Positions 35,082 to 44,259 of a DNA stretch of 64,000 nucleotides are shown piece after piece. Each line of letters begins with the position of its first letter. Within the stretch, counting starts at the first letter, position 1. The position numbers and the translations under genes are program-made. Source of the stretch: an uncultured Microscilla sp. (GTDB taxonomy: Bacteria; Bacteroidota; Bacteroidia; Cytophagales; Microscillaceae). A model generated the notes under the pieces. That model saw only the letters and a list, made by a program, of their open reading frames with translations. It was not told where the DNA came from and made no database searches. Location: contig NZ_CANLRP010000007.1 of the NCBI RefSeq assembly GCF_947493425.1, positions 44,544-108,543 of the forward strand, read 5' to 3'.

Positions 35082-35846
35082 ATGAAAAAACACTTTACCA
35101 TATTGAGCCTTTTGCTGATACTCAGCCTAACACCCTTTGCCCATAGTCAGGGCAAAATTAACTCTACCAAACGTTTGCTTAAGGCAATGAAAAAACGCTA
35201 TGATGGCAAATGGTTCAAGGCTTTTACTTTTATCCAAAAAACTATTCGTTACAATGCTCAAGGACAACCATCAACACCTGCTATCTGGTATGAAGCTATT
35301 CGTTACCCTAATCAATTTAGAATAGATATAGGTGACCTCAAAAATGGTAAATCAGTTATTTTTGATGCTGACTCGGCATACAGCTTTAAACAAGGTAAAT
35401 TAACCAATACCCGCTATGATCCTCAGCATTTTTTACTCATGAAAGGAGGGCTTTATTATTATAGCCTTAAAAAGTGCCTGCGCATTTTGACAAAAGGAGG
35501 TTACAATACCGATTTGTTTCATGCCAATACCTACAATGGACGTCCGGTATATGTAATAGGAGCTAAAAAAGGCGACCTTAAGACTCCTCAATTTTGGTTA
35601 GATCAGACACATTTTTATGTAGTAAGGCGAATACGGGCTACTCGAAGTGCAAAAGTATTAGATGTACAATATACAAAACACCAAGCTACTGGAGGTGGTT
35701 GGGTAGAGCAAAAGGTGAGTTTTGAACTCAACGGCAGGTTGGTACAGGTAGAAGAGTACACCAACATAGACACCAGCCCCAAGTTGCCTAAAGGCTTTTT
35801 TGATCCTACTCAATTTGGCAAATCACACTGGTATAAGGAACAATAG
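35082..35846 (+). CDS. Secreted LolA-like protein of unknown function
   Basis: 254 residues. Signal peptide MKKHFTILSLLLILSLTPFA then HSQGKIN. A helix (STKRLLKAMKKRYDGKWFKA) precedes a chain of antiparallel strands (FTFIQKTIRYN, IWYEAIRYPNQFRIDIG, KSVIFDADSAYSF, FWLDQTHFYVVRRIRA, VLDVQYTKH), the order seen in LolA/LppX-type folds. It lacks a lipobox. The chain is similar in layout to the lipoprotein at 31790, but not obviously a paralogue. A role in lipid or lipoprotein handling is inference. It is separated from the previous gene by a terminator. Confidence 0.68.
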   Translation: MKKHFTILSLLLILSLTPFAHSQGKINSTKRLLKAMKKRYDGKWFKAFTFIQKTIRYNAQGQPSTPAIWYEAIRYPNQFRIDIGDLKNGKSVIFDADSAYSFKQGKLTNTRYDPQHFLLMKGGLYYYSLKKCLRILTKGGYNTDLFHANTYNGRPVYVIGAKKGDLKTPQFWLDQTHFYVVRRIRATRSAKVLDVQYTKHQATGGGWVEQKVSFELNGRLVQVEEYTNIDTSPKLPKGFFDPTQFGKSHWYKEQ

Positions 35847-35941
35847 GAGAGGGGGGTATATTGTATTGTCTACCCAGTTTAGACGAAAGTACTGATACAA
35901 ACTAACCTAAACAGGTTTATGATGATGAAATAAATCTCAAT

Positions 35942-35977
35942 AAAAAACCGCCTACTAACAAGGGTTCAGTGGGCGGT
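35942..35977 (-). terminator. Terminator downstream of the CBS gene
   Basis: Stem ACCGCCTACT / AGTGGGCGGT (one mismatched or wobble position), 11-nt loop, with an A run at 35942-35947 giving T6 on the minus strand, about 60 nt after the CBS stop. Confidence 0.7.
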
Positions 35978-36035
35978 GTGATTGGAAAACTAAATATAGA
36001 TTTAATAAAGTAAGCTTTGTGGGCTATAATCTCGC

Positions 36036-36458
36036 TTAGTGATATTGTTCCAATAAATACTTGATAAGATCGGTAGTAGTAATAATACCCACCAAGCCGT
36101 TGTTGTCTATTACTGGCAATGCGTGAAACTCTTTCTTAGATAAAATTTCAGCGGCTTCTCTGATGGTGGTTTCTGTATTTACTGTTACCAATTGGTCAAT
36201 CATTACTTGTTCAATGGTAAGTACACTGTACAAAGTAGTTGTTACTTGCTCGTTGCCCTCGCCATAACTATCCACAAAATTTACCCGCATTAAGTCAGTA
36301 TAGCTTAACATGCCTATAATCTCCTGATTGTCTACTACAGGCAAATGGCGAATCTTTTTGTCTTCCATCATTTTCTGTGCATCAATCAAAGAATCCTGTA
36401 AAGTAATGGTTACAGGGTTGTCCGTCATTATCTTGGTAACTAACTCTCTTTTTTTCAT
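36036..36458 (-). CDS. Protein with a pair of CBS domains
   Basis: 140 residues and nothing but two CBS motifs. The first is LVTKIMTDNPVTITLQDSLI with HLPVVDNQEIIGMLSYTDLM; the second is MIDQLVTVNTETTIREAAE with HALPVIDNNGLVGIITTTDLI. Together they form one Bateman module, which binds adenosine nucleotides or related ligands in the cytosol and can regulate a partner. The short loop between the domains (VDSYGEGNEQVTTTLYSV) is also seen in other stand-alone CBS proteins. The partner is unknown; the gene is monocistronic with a downstream terminator. Confidence 0.9.
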   Translation of the reverse strand: MKKRELVTKIMTDNPVTITLQDSLIDAQKMMEDKKIRHLPVVDNQEIIGMLSYTDLMRVNFVDSYGEGNEQVTTTLYSVLTIEQVMIDQLVTVNTETTIREAAEILSKKEFHALPVIDNNGLVGIITTTDLIKYLLEQYH

Positions 36459-36580
36459 ATCTATAAGGATTAAATATTTTTGATTTCTTTTTTTAATGAG
36501 TGCAAGTAGCTACTTTTTATTGAGCAATTCTATGATATAAATCAGGTTTAGAACTGATGTGTGTCAAATAGCTAAAAAAA

Positions 36581-37444
36581 TCAAACTTTTATTCCCCTTG
36601 AAGCTTTGCGGGCAAATAGCACCACCGGAACCACAGTAAAAAACATCAACAAGCCATATACTGCCCCAGGGGTAGCCATTTCGGCATTATGCAATACCGA
36701 AGCAGCAATAGTAATGGCGAGTGTACCATTCTGAATGCCTGTTTCGAGAGCAATAGTAAAACTCTGGCGTACATTTACTTTGAATATTCTTGCCGAAAAA
36801 TACCCAAAAGCCATCATTACTACATTAAGCAACAGCACTGGCACTGCTGCCTGGCGTAGTTGAGTAAAAAAACTAGCCCGATTGCTATAAATTGCTGCCG
36901 CTATAATGAATATAAAAAAGCCAATAGAAAAAGGTGCAAGTATTTTTTCTATTGATTTGGCAACGGCTTTTGATCTGGCTTTGATAAACATGCCAATGGC
37001 TATTGGGACAATGGCAATGGCAAACATAGGGAGTATGATGCCCAGCACATTGAGAGAGGTTTCGTCGCCCATAAACTTGTTGATTGCCAGCCCCATAAAT
37101 ACCGGAATTGTAATTACTGTAACTAAACTACTGATGGCAGTAAGGGTTACTGACAAAGCCACGTCAGCTTTAGCCAAATAAGAGATCATGTTGGAGGTAG
37201 ACCCACCTGGGCAAAAAGCAAGCAAAAGCAAGCCTACAGTGAGTGCAGGAGAAAGTGGAAAGATACTTACCACCAACAGTCCAAATAAAGGAAGCAAAAT
37301 TAATTGATTGATTAACCCTATAGCCGTAGCTTTGGGGAGCGAAATCACTCGCTTAAAATCTGCCAGGGTAAGGGTAAGCCCCATGCCAAACATAATAAAG
37401 GCGAGTGCCAAAGGTAAAAATACCTTGAAAACAAGATTAGACAT
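36581..37444 (-). CDS. Bile acid:sodium symporter (BASS/SBF) family transporter
   Basis: 287 residues from the ATG at 37444; the open frame extends upstream without a signal or conservation. About nine or ten membrane helices. Family marks are FGMGLTLTLADF near residue 18, LAFCPGGSTSNMISYLAKADVALSV (split here over residues 70-95) with the GG-S-x-x-N Na+-site crossover, and LETGIQNGTLAITIA, the second crossover motif (E-x-G-x-Q-N). By family knowledge these transport small organic anions, such as pyruvate, pantothenate or bile acids, with sodium. The substrate is not evident. Divergent from the epimerase gene at 37550. Confidence 0.9.
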   Translation of the reverse strand: MSNLVFKVFLPLALAFIMFGMGLTLTLADFKRVISLPKATAIGLINQLILLPLFGLLVVSIFPLSPALTVGLLLLAFCPGGSTSNMISYLAKADVALSVTLTAISSLVTVITIPVFMGLAINKFMGDETSLNVLGIILPMFAIAIVPIAIGMFIKARSKAVAKSIEKILAPFSIGFFIFIIAAAIYSNRASFFTQLRQAAVPVLLLNVVMMAFGYFSARIFKVNVRQSFTIALETGIQNGTLAITIAASVLHNAEMATPGAVYGLLMFFTVVPVVLFARKASRGIKV

Positions 37445-37549
37445 AAGTAAATTGAGTATGTAATATAAATGAGCCTTGGAACAAATAGAGAGTGACTTTT
37501 GGTTTACTCTCCAGCCAGAGCAAGTTAACAAAATAATGACAAAACGATT

Positions 37550-38554
37550 ATGAAAAACATATTATTGATAGGTGGGACAGGGTTTATCGGTCGGCATTTG
37601 ATAGAGCAGCTCAACAAAGAACACAATCAGTTAATTTTGTTTAGCCGTAATGCCCCCACATTTGAGTTGCCACAGGGTGTACTCACTATACAGGGCAACC
37701 GTATGCATCTGAAAAACTATCGGGCTCAATTTGAGCTTTTCAAACCCGATGTAGTCGTTGACCTCATTCCGTATAGTCAGCAAGATGCTGAAGATTTATT
37801 GGAGGTTTTTCAAGGAATTACTTCTCACATCATTGCGTTGAGTAGTGCTGATGTATACAAAGCTTATCAGATTTTTCACGGAAGTGGTGAGGCTGTAATA
37901 CCCGGTGTACTCAATGAAAAAAGTGAGCTAAGAACCAAAATGTTTCCTTATCGTCAGCCTGAGCAGTTTAACGATCTCATGTATGACTATGAAAAAATTC
38001 AGGTAGAGCAAACCTTATTGGGCAATGGTAACATAGATGTCACCATTTTGCGAATGGCGGCTTTGTATGGTGAGCATGATACCCACAAAAAGTTGTCAGC
38101 GTACATTCGCCCAATGCTTACTGGAGAAACTGAAATATTAATACCCGAACACAAAGCCCATTGGCGGTGGACAAGAGCGTATGTAAAGGATGCCGTACGT
38201 GCAATAGATTTGGCGATTAGTGAACCTGCAGCTCGTAATGAGGTATTTAATGTGGGAGCTGCTAAAACTTATAGCCAGTTTGAAATTATTGAATTGCTCA
38301 AGGCGCTTACTGGCTGGAAGGGGGAGATTATTACAGTAAAACAAAACATTATCAGTGATGCCCCCAATGAGTTTGAAGAAGAGCTTACTAAAGATGAGTA
38401 TGACTATGGGCAACACCTGGTAGTAAACTCTCAGAAAATACGTGACATGTTAGGTTACAAAGAAAGCGTACCTTATATCATAGGCATAGACAAAACCATT
38501 GCTTATGAAAAAAGCCTGGTAGATAATGAAAAACAAACCCAGGAGTCGGAATAA
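37550..38554 (+). CDS. NAD(P)-dependent epimerase/dehydratase (extended SDR)
   Basis: 334 residues. N-terminal Rossmann motif LLIGGTGFIGRHL (GxxGxxG), strand IIALSSADVYKAY carrying the active-site Ser, and YDYEKIQVEQ providing the Tyr-x-x-x-Lys pair. A C-terminal substrate domain contains FNVGAAKTYSQFEIIELL, typical of nucleotide-sugar epimerases and related reductases. It is cytosolic and NAD(P)-dependent. The substrate is open: a sugar nucleotide is possible but no glycan genes adjoin. Single-gene unit ended by a bidirectional hairpin at 38577. Confidence 0.88.
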   Translation: MKNILLIGGTGFIGRHLIEQLNKEHNQLILFSRNAPTFELPQGVLTIQGNRMHLKNYRAQFELFKPDVVVDLIPYSQQDAEDLLEVFQGITSHIIALSSADVYKAYQIFHGSGEAVIPGVLNEKSELRTKMFPYRQPEQFNDLMYDYEKIQVEQTLLGNGNIDVTILRMAALYGEHDTHKKLSAYIRPMLTGETEILIPEHKAHWRWTRAYVKDAVRAIDLAISEPAARNEVFNVGAAKTYSQFEIIELLKALTGWKGEIITVKQNIISDAPNEFEEELTKDEYDYGQHLVVNSQKIRDMLGYKESVPYIIGIDKTIAYEKSLVDNEKQTQESE

Positions 38555-38576
38555 GAAGTGTATGAAAAATATCAAT

Positions 38577-38621
38577 AAAAAAGGTTGAGCGGGGCAGTTT
38601 TGCCTTGCTCAACCTTTTTTA
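38577..38621. terminator. Bidirectional terminator between convergent genes
   Basis: AAGGTTGAGC at 38581-38590 pairs with GCTCAACCTT at 38607-38616; the inner part GGGGCA/TGCCTT pairs with two G-T wobbles. A run on the left and T run on the right serve both the epimerase (plus) and the SGNH gene (minus). Confidence 0.88.
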
Positions 38622-38640
38622 TACAAAAGTCAGCTATTCT

Positions 38641-39903
38641 TTAGTTCATGTCCACCATTTTTAAAGCATGCATTCTATAGTCTTGAATCAATGCTTGGTA
38701 AAGCAAGTCGCCTTGTAAACGGTATCCTTTACCACTCAAGTGGATGTAGTCACGGCTTGATAATTTATAACGTCCCCATTTTTTGATAGAGCCCAATCCA
38801 CCCATAATAGTATAAATATCCCATACAGCACAATCCATCTCTTCGGCAAGTTCAAAAATCTTACGGGCAGCATAGTTATTACTGTAGTTCTTACGCCCTC
38901 GATATAGGCAGTCGCCGGGAGTGGTAAGTAAAATAGAGGCCTTGGGAGCTGCTCTTTTGATACGCCCAATCAAAATGCTATAATCACGCTTAAATTGTTG
39001 AGCATTAAAACGATGAGTATAAGCATCGTTGGTACCTAACGAAATAATTACCAAATCAGGTTGAATACTTTTTACTTGATTTACTACTCTGGGGCTACGC
39101 AAAAATGATTTTACAGTAGCACCATTGGCACCAGCCGAGTGGTAAATGACTCCCTTATCATTATTTTCTAACGAAACTCCCTCCAATACAAATGAATTTT
39201 GCCCTGGGCGGTTCTTGTTCATGGCTATAGTTACTTTGCTTACTGGGTGTTTCAACAGGAACTCTACATAACCATCTGCCACAATTCTTTGGGGTGATAG
39301 AACCTCGTGCGTGGTAATTAGCTTTACCTGAAAAGAAGAACGGTTACGCGTATTATAAAAAACCTTGACCCGATTAATGCTGTATTTATGTCCCTGGCGG
39401 TTTGGATTAATTGTAAAACGTGCGTTTTGATCATAGGTAGAAGCTACCATACCACTGATACCCCAAGAGGCATGCTTGGCAAAGTTAGTTGCCCAACTGC
39501 CCGACCACTTACCTGAATAGGTAGTTTTATAAGTGTGAGGATCATAAGATTTAGCCATAGAGTGTGGAAAAACATAGCCTCGTCCGGCAAGTCCAAAATG
39601 AGGTTGATATTTGAAATGTTTTCGTACCTGATCAGACAAGAAGTCAGCCTGAAGGTGAGAGTCACCTATATGCATAATATTGACTTTGCGGCGCTTATCT
39701 TGCAGGTATTCATCCAATGCCTGGTAAAAATGACTAAAAGCCTTTCCTTGTTGGGGTTTATATACCTGGTTGTAATCATAGCGTACAAACGGGTATTTTC
39801 GCTCTACTGTAGGTGTGTTGGGCAGTTTAGCCAGATGTTGATAATTAAAAGATGCCCAAAGACTGATGTATAAACTAACGATATAATTGATAGAACTTGT
39901 CAT
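38641..39903 (-). CDS. SGNH/GDSL-type hydrolase, second gene of a pair
   Basis: 420 residues from the ATG at 39903; it overlaps the upstream hydrolase gene by 29 bp, so the two are translationally coupled. The N-terminus is a short hydrophobic signal-like segment (SSINYIVSLYISLWASF). SGNH blocks: Ser in IMHIGDSHLQADF, Gly in HSAGANGATV, Asn in ISLGTNDAYTH and the Asp-His pair in SSRDYIHLSGKGYRLQGD. An inserted beta domain separates blocks I and II. SGNH proteins of this GDSH type often accompany MBOAT O-acyltransferases in Bacteroidota; none is found here. Expected to be exported and to act on acyl or acetyl esters. Confidence 0.88.
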   Translation of the reverse strand: MTSSINYIVSLYISLWASFNYQHLAKLPNTPTVERKYPFVRYDYNQVYKPQQGKAFSHFYQALDEYLQDKRRKVNIMHIGDSHLQADFLSDQVRKHFKYQPHFGLAGRGYVFPHSMAKSYDPHTYKTTYSGKWSGSWATNFAKHASWGISGMVASTYDQNARFTINPNRQGHKYSINRVKVFYNTRNRSSFQVKLITTHEVLSPQRIVADGYVEFLLKHPVSKVTIAMNKNRPGQNSFVLEGVSLENNDKGVIYHSAGANGATVKSFLRSPRVVNQVKSIQPDLVIISLGTNDAYTHRFNAQQFKRDYSILIGRIKRAAPKASILLTTPGDCLYRGRKNYSNNYAARKIFELAEEMDCAVWDIYTIMGGLGSIKKWGRYKLSSRDYIHLSGKGYRLQGDLLYQALIQDYRMHALKMVDMN

Positions 39904-41470
39904 ATTCTGAAAGTATGGCTTTGTACAGCATTTCAGAGACAATTAATGCTCCTTTGCCTGTAAAGTGAGTAAAATCTCGGTTTGCCAGGGCTGGTTTATG
40001 AAAAACCCAGCTAGGCATTGAATTTTTGCCACCCATTGCTTCATATAAGTCCCAAAAAGCACAACCTGCTTTGAAAGCAGCGTTTTTCTGGGCTTCTCGA
40101 ATCAAGGGTACATTTGGATATGTTGTATATCCTCCGGCAGTACGCCGCGACATGTCAGAAACTCCAATAACCAAGATACTTAACTCAGGATCAAGGCTCT
40201 TAAGGAATTTCAACTGTTGGTAAAACATTTTTTCGTACCATTCATAATTAGTAAGTACATGTGGTACAATGTTAACACCAAACTGAAGCACAATGAACTT
40301 TACATTCATTTTGCGGATTAACTTGCGATAATGTTCGCGTTGGATACGGGTAAACTCTACTCCTGAACTACCCCTGAGAGGTATATTGTCAAAAGTGATA
40401 CCCTGGTTGGCATCTAAGGCAACCCCATAAATTTGAGGGCTTTGCGTGCCAACAACTTTAATTTGTACCTGTTCCAGTGGTTTGGTCAGCTTGTGCTGAT
40501 AATAATTGAACTCATCTGATACAGGAACTTTTACCCTGATTGAGGAATCGTTTTTGACATTGATTCTCAGCTCAAATGGGGCTTTTTGATTTCTATAAAG
40601 TATTTTGATATTTTGAACAGCTTTTTGCTTAGGAGTAGCCGATGCCAGCGCTCTGTAAGATACAGATGCAGCTATCTGTGTAGTTTTCAGTGGTTTAGCA
40701 ATGTAACTTGCTTTTCTAAATAACGGTTGTGGCGTTGAAAAATTATACTCATTTTCACCGAATTCATTATATCCTGTAGCAGGATTCAAAAAACGATAAT
40801 AACTGCCCAATATACCATAATACTTAGAATTGGTACGGCGAAAGGTTCTACCAAAAATAGAAGCTTTGATCCAGCGCCTATTTGCCTTTTGATAAAAAGA
40901 AGTTTTGGTATGGAGCTTATCCACAATGTCTAGTACACCTACACCACCACCACCAAACTGTTGCTGAAACTTTTCACGCAAAAATGCAGTAATTCGGTCA
41001 CCCTCTAATTGTGAATCTCCATAGTGCAACACTCGTACCAATCGAGTGGCTGTTTTTTCCTGCAACGAGGTCAAAGCTCTGAAAAACGGGAAGAGTAAAC
41101 TATCTTGTCCCTCTGGATATTGTATTTTTAGTGCAGGTTTTAAGCGCAATGAGTCAGGAGGACGGTAAGCTTGGGTATTTTTTTTAGTAGAATCCTGAGA
41201 CTTTATGCTATCATTGCCTTGTGCGGTTTTACTATGGCTATTTTGTTTTGAACCTCCTGTATTTTTAGGGTTTGATGTATCAAACTGGTCTGTAAGTTTG
41301 TCTATGTTTTTATAGGTTGGTTGGTTGGCAGGCAGAACATCAGAGGCTTGAGGGAATCGAATGACTTGTTTTTCGCTTATTTTCACTTCTTTAGGCATCA
41401 AAAGTGAAACAGCTGCAAGTATGGCAATTACGTATGCCATCAGCATTAATATGCGAGTAGGCTTTATCAT
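39875..41470 (-). CDS. SGNH/GDSL-type hydrolase, first gene of a pair
   Basis: 531 residues. An N-terminal membrane anchor (residues about 8-24, LMAYVIAILAAVSLL) is followed by a Ser/Lys/Gln-rich linker to about residue 110 and then the SGNH fold: VLHYGDSQLEGDRI (Ser), PLRGSSGVEF (Gly), VLQFGVNIVPHV (Asn; G-V-N instead of G-x-N-D), and LANRDFTHFTGKGALI (Asp-His). Block III lacks the usual Asp after Asn. It is paralogous to the downstream gene and overlaps it by 29 bp. The anchor suggests a periplasmic location. Substrate unknown; polysaccharide or peptidoglycan deacylation is inference. Confidence 0.87.
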   Translation of the reverse strand: MIKPTRILMLMAYVIAILAAVSLLMPKEVKISEKQVIRFPQASDVLPANQPTYKNIDKLTDQFDTSNPKNTGGSKQNSHSKTAQGNDSIKSQDSTKKNTQAYRPPDSLRLKPALKIQYPEGQDSLLFPFFRALTSLQEKTATRLVRVLHYGDSQLEGDRITAFLREKFQQQFGGGGVGVLDIVDKLHTKTSFYQKANRRWIKASIFGRTFRRTNSKYYGILGSYYRFLNPATGYNEFGENEYNFSTPQPLFRKASYIAKPLKTTQIAASVSYRALASATPKQKAVQNIKILYRNQKAPFELRINVKNDSSIRVKVPVSDEFNYYQHKLTKPLEQVQIKVVGTQSPQIYGVALDANQGITFDNIPLRGSSGVEFTRIQREHYRKLIRKMNVKFIVLQFGVNIVPHVLTNYEWYEKMFYQQLKFLKSLDPELSILVIGVSDMSRRTAGGYTTYPNVPLIREAQKNAAFKAGCAFWDLYEAMGGKNSMPSWVFHKPALANRDFTHFTGKGALIVSEMLYKAILSEYDKFYQLYR

Positions 41471-41595
41471 AGATTTAAACGCACTAAATCAAGCTGCAAA
41501 AAAAGCAAAATATGCTGAGTTTTACAAATTATTGAAGTGCTAATACTTTGTTAAAAGGCTCAGATAATCAATTAGTTATATTGTATTTGTTTAGT

Positions 41596-42276
41596 TCAAT
41601 GCTCTTTATTCGAGTGTTTATCATTGTTTACAATGAGCCCATCTACCATTACTATCTTACGATCAGCAAGTTCGGCAAGGTTTTCATCGTGGGTCACTAC
41701 TACAAAAGTTTGTTGAAATTCTTCTCGAAGTTTTAAAAATAACTTATGCAACTCTTGAGAGTTTTCAGTATCCAGGTTTCCGCTGGGTTCATCAGCAAAT
41801 ACCACTGTAGGAGCATTGATCAAAGCTCGTGCAATGGCTGCTCTTTGTCGCTCTCCGCCCGATACTTGTGCTGGAGTTTTATGAGCAATTTCCGCCACGC
41901 CCAACAAGCTTAATAACTCCAATGCTCGTTCTTCAGTGGTTTTTTTGTGTTTTTTTGCCAAAAAAGCAGGTAAGCTTACATTTTCCAGAATACTAAATTC
42001 GGGCAAAAGGTTATGAAACTGGAACACAAAGCCAATGTGCTCATTACGAAACTTTGCCAGTTTTTGTCCACGCAATAAGTTAATGTTTTGCCCATTCATT
42101 ATTACTTCGCCCTGGTCGGGTACATCCAGTGTGCTGAGTATATGCAATAACGTGCTTTTGCCTACCCCTGAGCGCCCCACAATAGATATAATTTCAGCTT
42201 TTTTTACTGCAAGATTTATTCCTTTTAAGACTTCCTTATCTCCGTAAGATTTATTAATGTTTTTGGCTTCAATCAT
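41596..42276 (-). CDS. lolD: ABC transporter ATP-binding protein, LolD/MacB type
   Basis: 226 residues from the ATG at 42276. Walker A VGRSGVGKSTLLHIL, Q-loop FVFQFHNLLPEFS, signature VSGGERQRAAIARAL, Walker B VVFADEPSGNLD and the switch His in FVVVTHDENLA. The G-x-V-F-Q-x-x-x-L-L-P-E-F motif is characteristic of LolD, which powers release of lipoproteins from the inner membrane for transfer to LolA. No LolC/E permease lies beside it, which is a usual arrangement in Bacteroidota. The subunit acts in the cytosol, bound to the membrane. It is 125 bp upstream of the SGNH pair and might share a transcript. Confidence 0.88.
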   Translation of the reverse strand: MIEAKNINKSYGDKEVLKGINLAVKKAEIISIVGRSGVGKSTLLHILSTLDVPDQGEVIMNGQNINLLRGQKLAKFRNEHIGFVFQFHNLLPEFSILENVSLPAFLAKKHKKTTEERALELLSLLGVAEIAHKTPAQVSGGERQRAAIARALINAPTVVFADEPSGNLDTENSQELHKLFLKLREEFQQTFVVVTHDENLAELADRKIVMVDGLIVNNDKHSNKEH

Positions 42277-42428
42277 TTTTTTGTGCAAAATCTGTTTTAA
42301 GTCTGCAAAGTACGAGATTATTTGCAAGGAATGAGCTTAAAGTAAACTTTGATGGTTTGAGAAAAGATTTTTTAACAATTTTGCTTCATTTAGTGAAAAA
42401 TAATTGCCTCATTTTTTAATAGCTCCTT

Positions 42429-43247
42429 ATGTTGAAAAAACTCTGGCGGAAGATATTTTTGAGCACCTTTCAAAAGGTATCACAAGAAGCCGTCCCTAAA
42501 ATGCCTGTGGTTAGTTTAAATAATCAAACCATTGGAATACTGACCTTGGCAATATTATGTTTGGTGTTTACCGAGTATTGGAGCAGCCTCAGTTATTTAA
42601 TTAAATCGTTGGCAAACATAAGTCTGCCATTGAGCAATCAACTAAAATATTGGCTGAAAACCCATGCCCACCCCCAGTGGATAAAAACAGTGTATTGGTC
42701 AATGGTTACTATAGTATTTTTTTTACTGGTGCCTTTGGCATATATCAGGTGGTGGCTCAAAAAGCCACTCAAAGACTTTGGTTGGCAGTGGCGTGCTACC
42801 CGTCAAGATATACTCATCTATCTCACTTGTTTGCTATGCATGTTGCCCATAGTATGGGTAGTCTCATCCTCTCCGGTTTTTCTTGCCAAATATCCCTTTT
42901 ATCAACCTCAGCCCAATGAAGTTGCCTGGGAACGTTACTTTATCTTATGGCAACTGGTGTACTTACTGCAGTTTGTGGCAGTAGAGTTTTTCTTTCGTGG
43001 GTTTATGCTACATGGAATCAAAAAACAGTTGGGAATCTATAGTATTTGGGTAGCCATGCTACCCTATTGTATGATTCATTTTGGCAAACCTTTGCCCGAA
43101 ACGCTAGGAGCAATTGCAGCAGGTCTGGTATTAGGAACTTTTAGTCTGAAGAACAATTCTGTTTGGTTAGGGGTGTTGTTGCATTATGGGGTGGCTATTA
43201 CGATGGACTTGCTCGCTTTGTGGCACAAAGGCTTATTGTTTAAGTAA
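42429..43247 (+). CDS. CPBP-family intramembrane protease homologue (Rce1-like), altered motif 1
   Basis: 272 residues, with about seven hydrophobic helices. The family's motif 1 (EExxxR) appears as V-E-F-F-F-R-G-F, with the first Glu replaced by Val and the second Glu and the Arg kept. Motif 2 is present as CMIHFGKPLPE (F/H site; the usual FxxxH appears as Y-C-M-I-H). A late His sits in VLLHYGVAI. By family knowledge these are membrane-embedded glutamyl proteases. Whether the Val variant is active is unclear; a subfamily with EFFFRGF and HFGKPxxE is known in other bacteria to my knowledge. Single gene, no terminator visible. Confidence 0.8.
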   Translation: MLKKLWRKIFLSTFQKVSQEAVPKMPVVSLNNQTIGILTLAILCLVFTEYWSSLSYLIKSLANISLPLSNQLKYWLKTHAHPQWIKTVYWSMVTIVFFLLVPLAYIRWWLKKPLKDFGWQWRATRQDILIYLTCLLCMLPIVWVVSSSPVFLAKYPFYQPQPNEVAWERYFILWQLVYLLQFVAVEFFFRGFMLHGIKKQLGIYSIWVAMLPYCMIHFGKPLPETLGAIAAGLVLGTFSLKNNSVWLGVLLHYGVAITMDLLALWHKGLLFK

Positions 43248-43376
43248 CTTTATCAACGCTTTTTTTACTTTTAAAAATAAATCAATTGATTTTTAGACAG
43301 GTTCTAAAATAAGTAAAGCAAGTGACACATTTAGTTAAAACATAAAAATTTTTTAGGATAGACTAAAAATAACCTA

Positions 43377-43384
43377 TAAATTTG
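43377..43384 (+). promoter_or_regulatory. Possible -7 box of the zupT promoter
   Basis: TAAATTTG matches TAnnTTTG; the predicted transcription start would be near 43391, 19 nt before the ATG. No good TTG box lies 19-21 nt upstream. Confidence 0.35.
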
Positions 43385-43409
43385 TTGTTGTATTTGAATA
43401 ATTTGTATA

Positions 43410-44237
43410 ATGGATTGGAGCGACAGTAATTTATGGTTTGCTTTTGGGCTGACTCTTTTTGCCGGGTTATCTACTGGAATAGGTAGTGCAATGGCTTTCT
43501 TTTCTAAAACCACCAACACTAAATTTTTATCAATAGCGCTTGGGTTTTCTGCTGGAGTAATGATTTACGTATCATTTGTCGAGATATTTGTCAAGGCTAA
43601 AGATGCACTTACCCAAGATTTAGGAATAAAAATGGGGTACATCATTACAGTAGTATCTTTTTTTGGCGGCATGCTACTCATTGCTTTAATTGATAAGTTG
43701 ATTCCTCATTTTGAAAATCCCCACGAAAATATCAAAGTAGAAGACATAGACGACAAAGAAAAAGATGAGGAGTACCAAAACAGGAAGAGTTTGTACAAAG
43801 TAGGCGTTTTTACTGCCTTGGCTATTGCTATTCACAATTTTCCGGAAGGACTCGCTACCTTTGCCGCAGCGCTCAAAGACCCTACCTTGGGTATACCTAT
43901 TGCAGTGGCAATTGCCATTCACAATATTCCTGAAGGCATTGCTGTCTCAGTACCTATCTATTTTGCGACCCATGACAAAAAGAAGGCTTTTCGGTACTCG
44001 TTTTTATCGGGACTTGCCGAGCCGGTGGGAGCCATTGTGGGTTACTTCATTTTTTATTCCATTTTCAATGATGTTACTTTTGGGGTACTATTTGCTGGGG
44101 TTGCTGGTATTATGGTGTTTATTTCATTAGATGAGTTGTTGCCTGCTGCCCGCGAATATGGCGAGCACCATTTGTCTATTTATGGAATGATTGCCGGAAT
44201 GATGGTGATGGCTTTGAGTTTGATATTGTTTGTTTGA
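43410..44237 (+). CDS. zupT: ZIP family divalent metal transporter (ZupT)
   Basis: 275 residues, eight predicted helices. Metal-site motifs in helices IV and V are [10 protein letters not shown] and [10 protein letters not shown] (H-N-x-P-E-G, both complete), with supporting [15 protein letters not shown] in helix I and [17 protein letters not shown] in helix II/III. A charged cytosolic loop between helices III and IV is rich in Asp, Glu and Lys ([16 protein letters not shown]). It imports zinc and, with lower preference, iron or manganese into the cytosol. Convergent with the phosphatase gene, with 22 bp between the ends and no terminator. Confidence 0.94.
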   Translation: MDWSDSNLWFAFGLTLFAGLSTGIGSAMAFFSKTTNTKFLSIALGFSAGVMIYVSFVEIFVKAKDALTQDLGIKMGYIITVVSFFGGMLLIALIDKLIPHFENPHENIKVEDIDDKEKDEEYQNRKSLYKVGVFTALAIAIHNFPEGLATFAAALKDPTLGIPIAVAIAIHNIPEGIAVSVPIYFATHDKKKAFRYSFLSGLAEPVGAIVGYFIFYSIFNDVTFGVLFAGVAGIMVFISLDELLPAAREYGEHHLSIYGMIAGMMVMALSLILFV

Positions 44238-44259
44238 CAAAGCAACCAAGCTCATTTGG

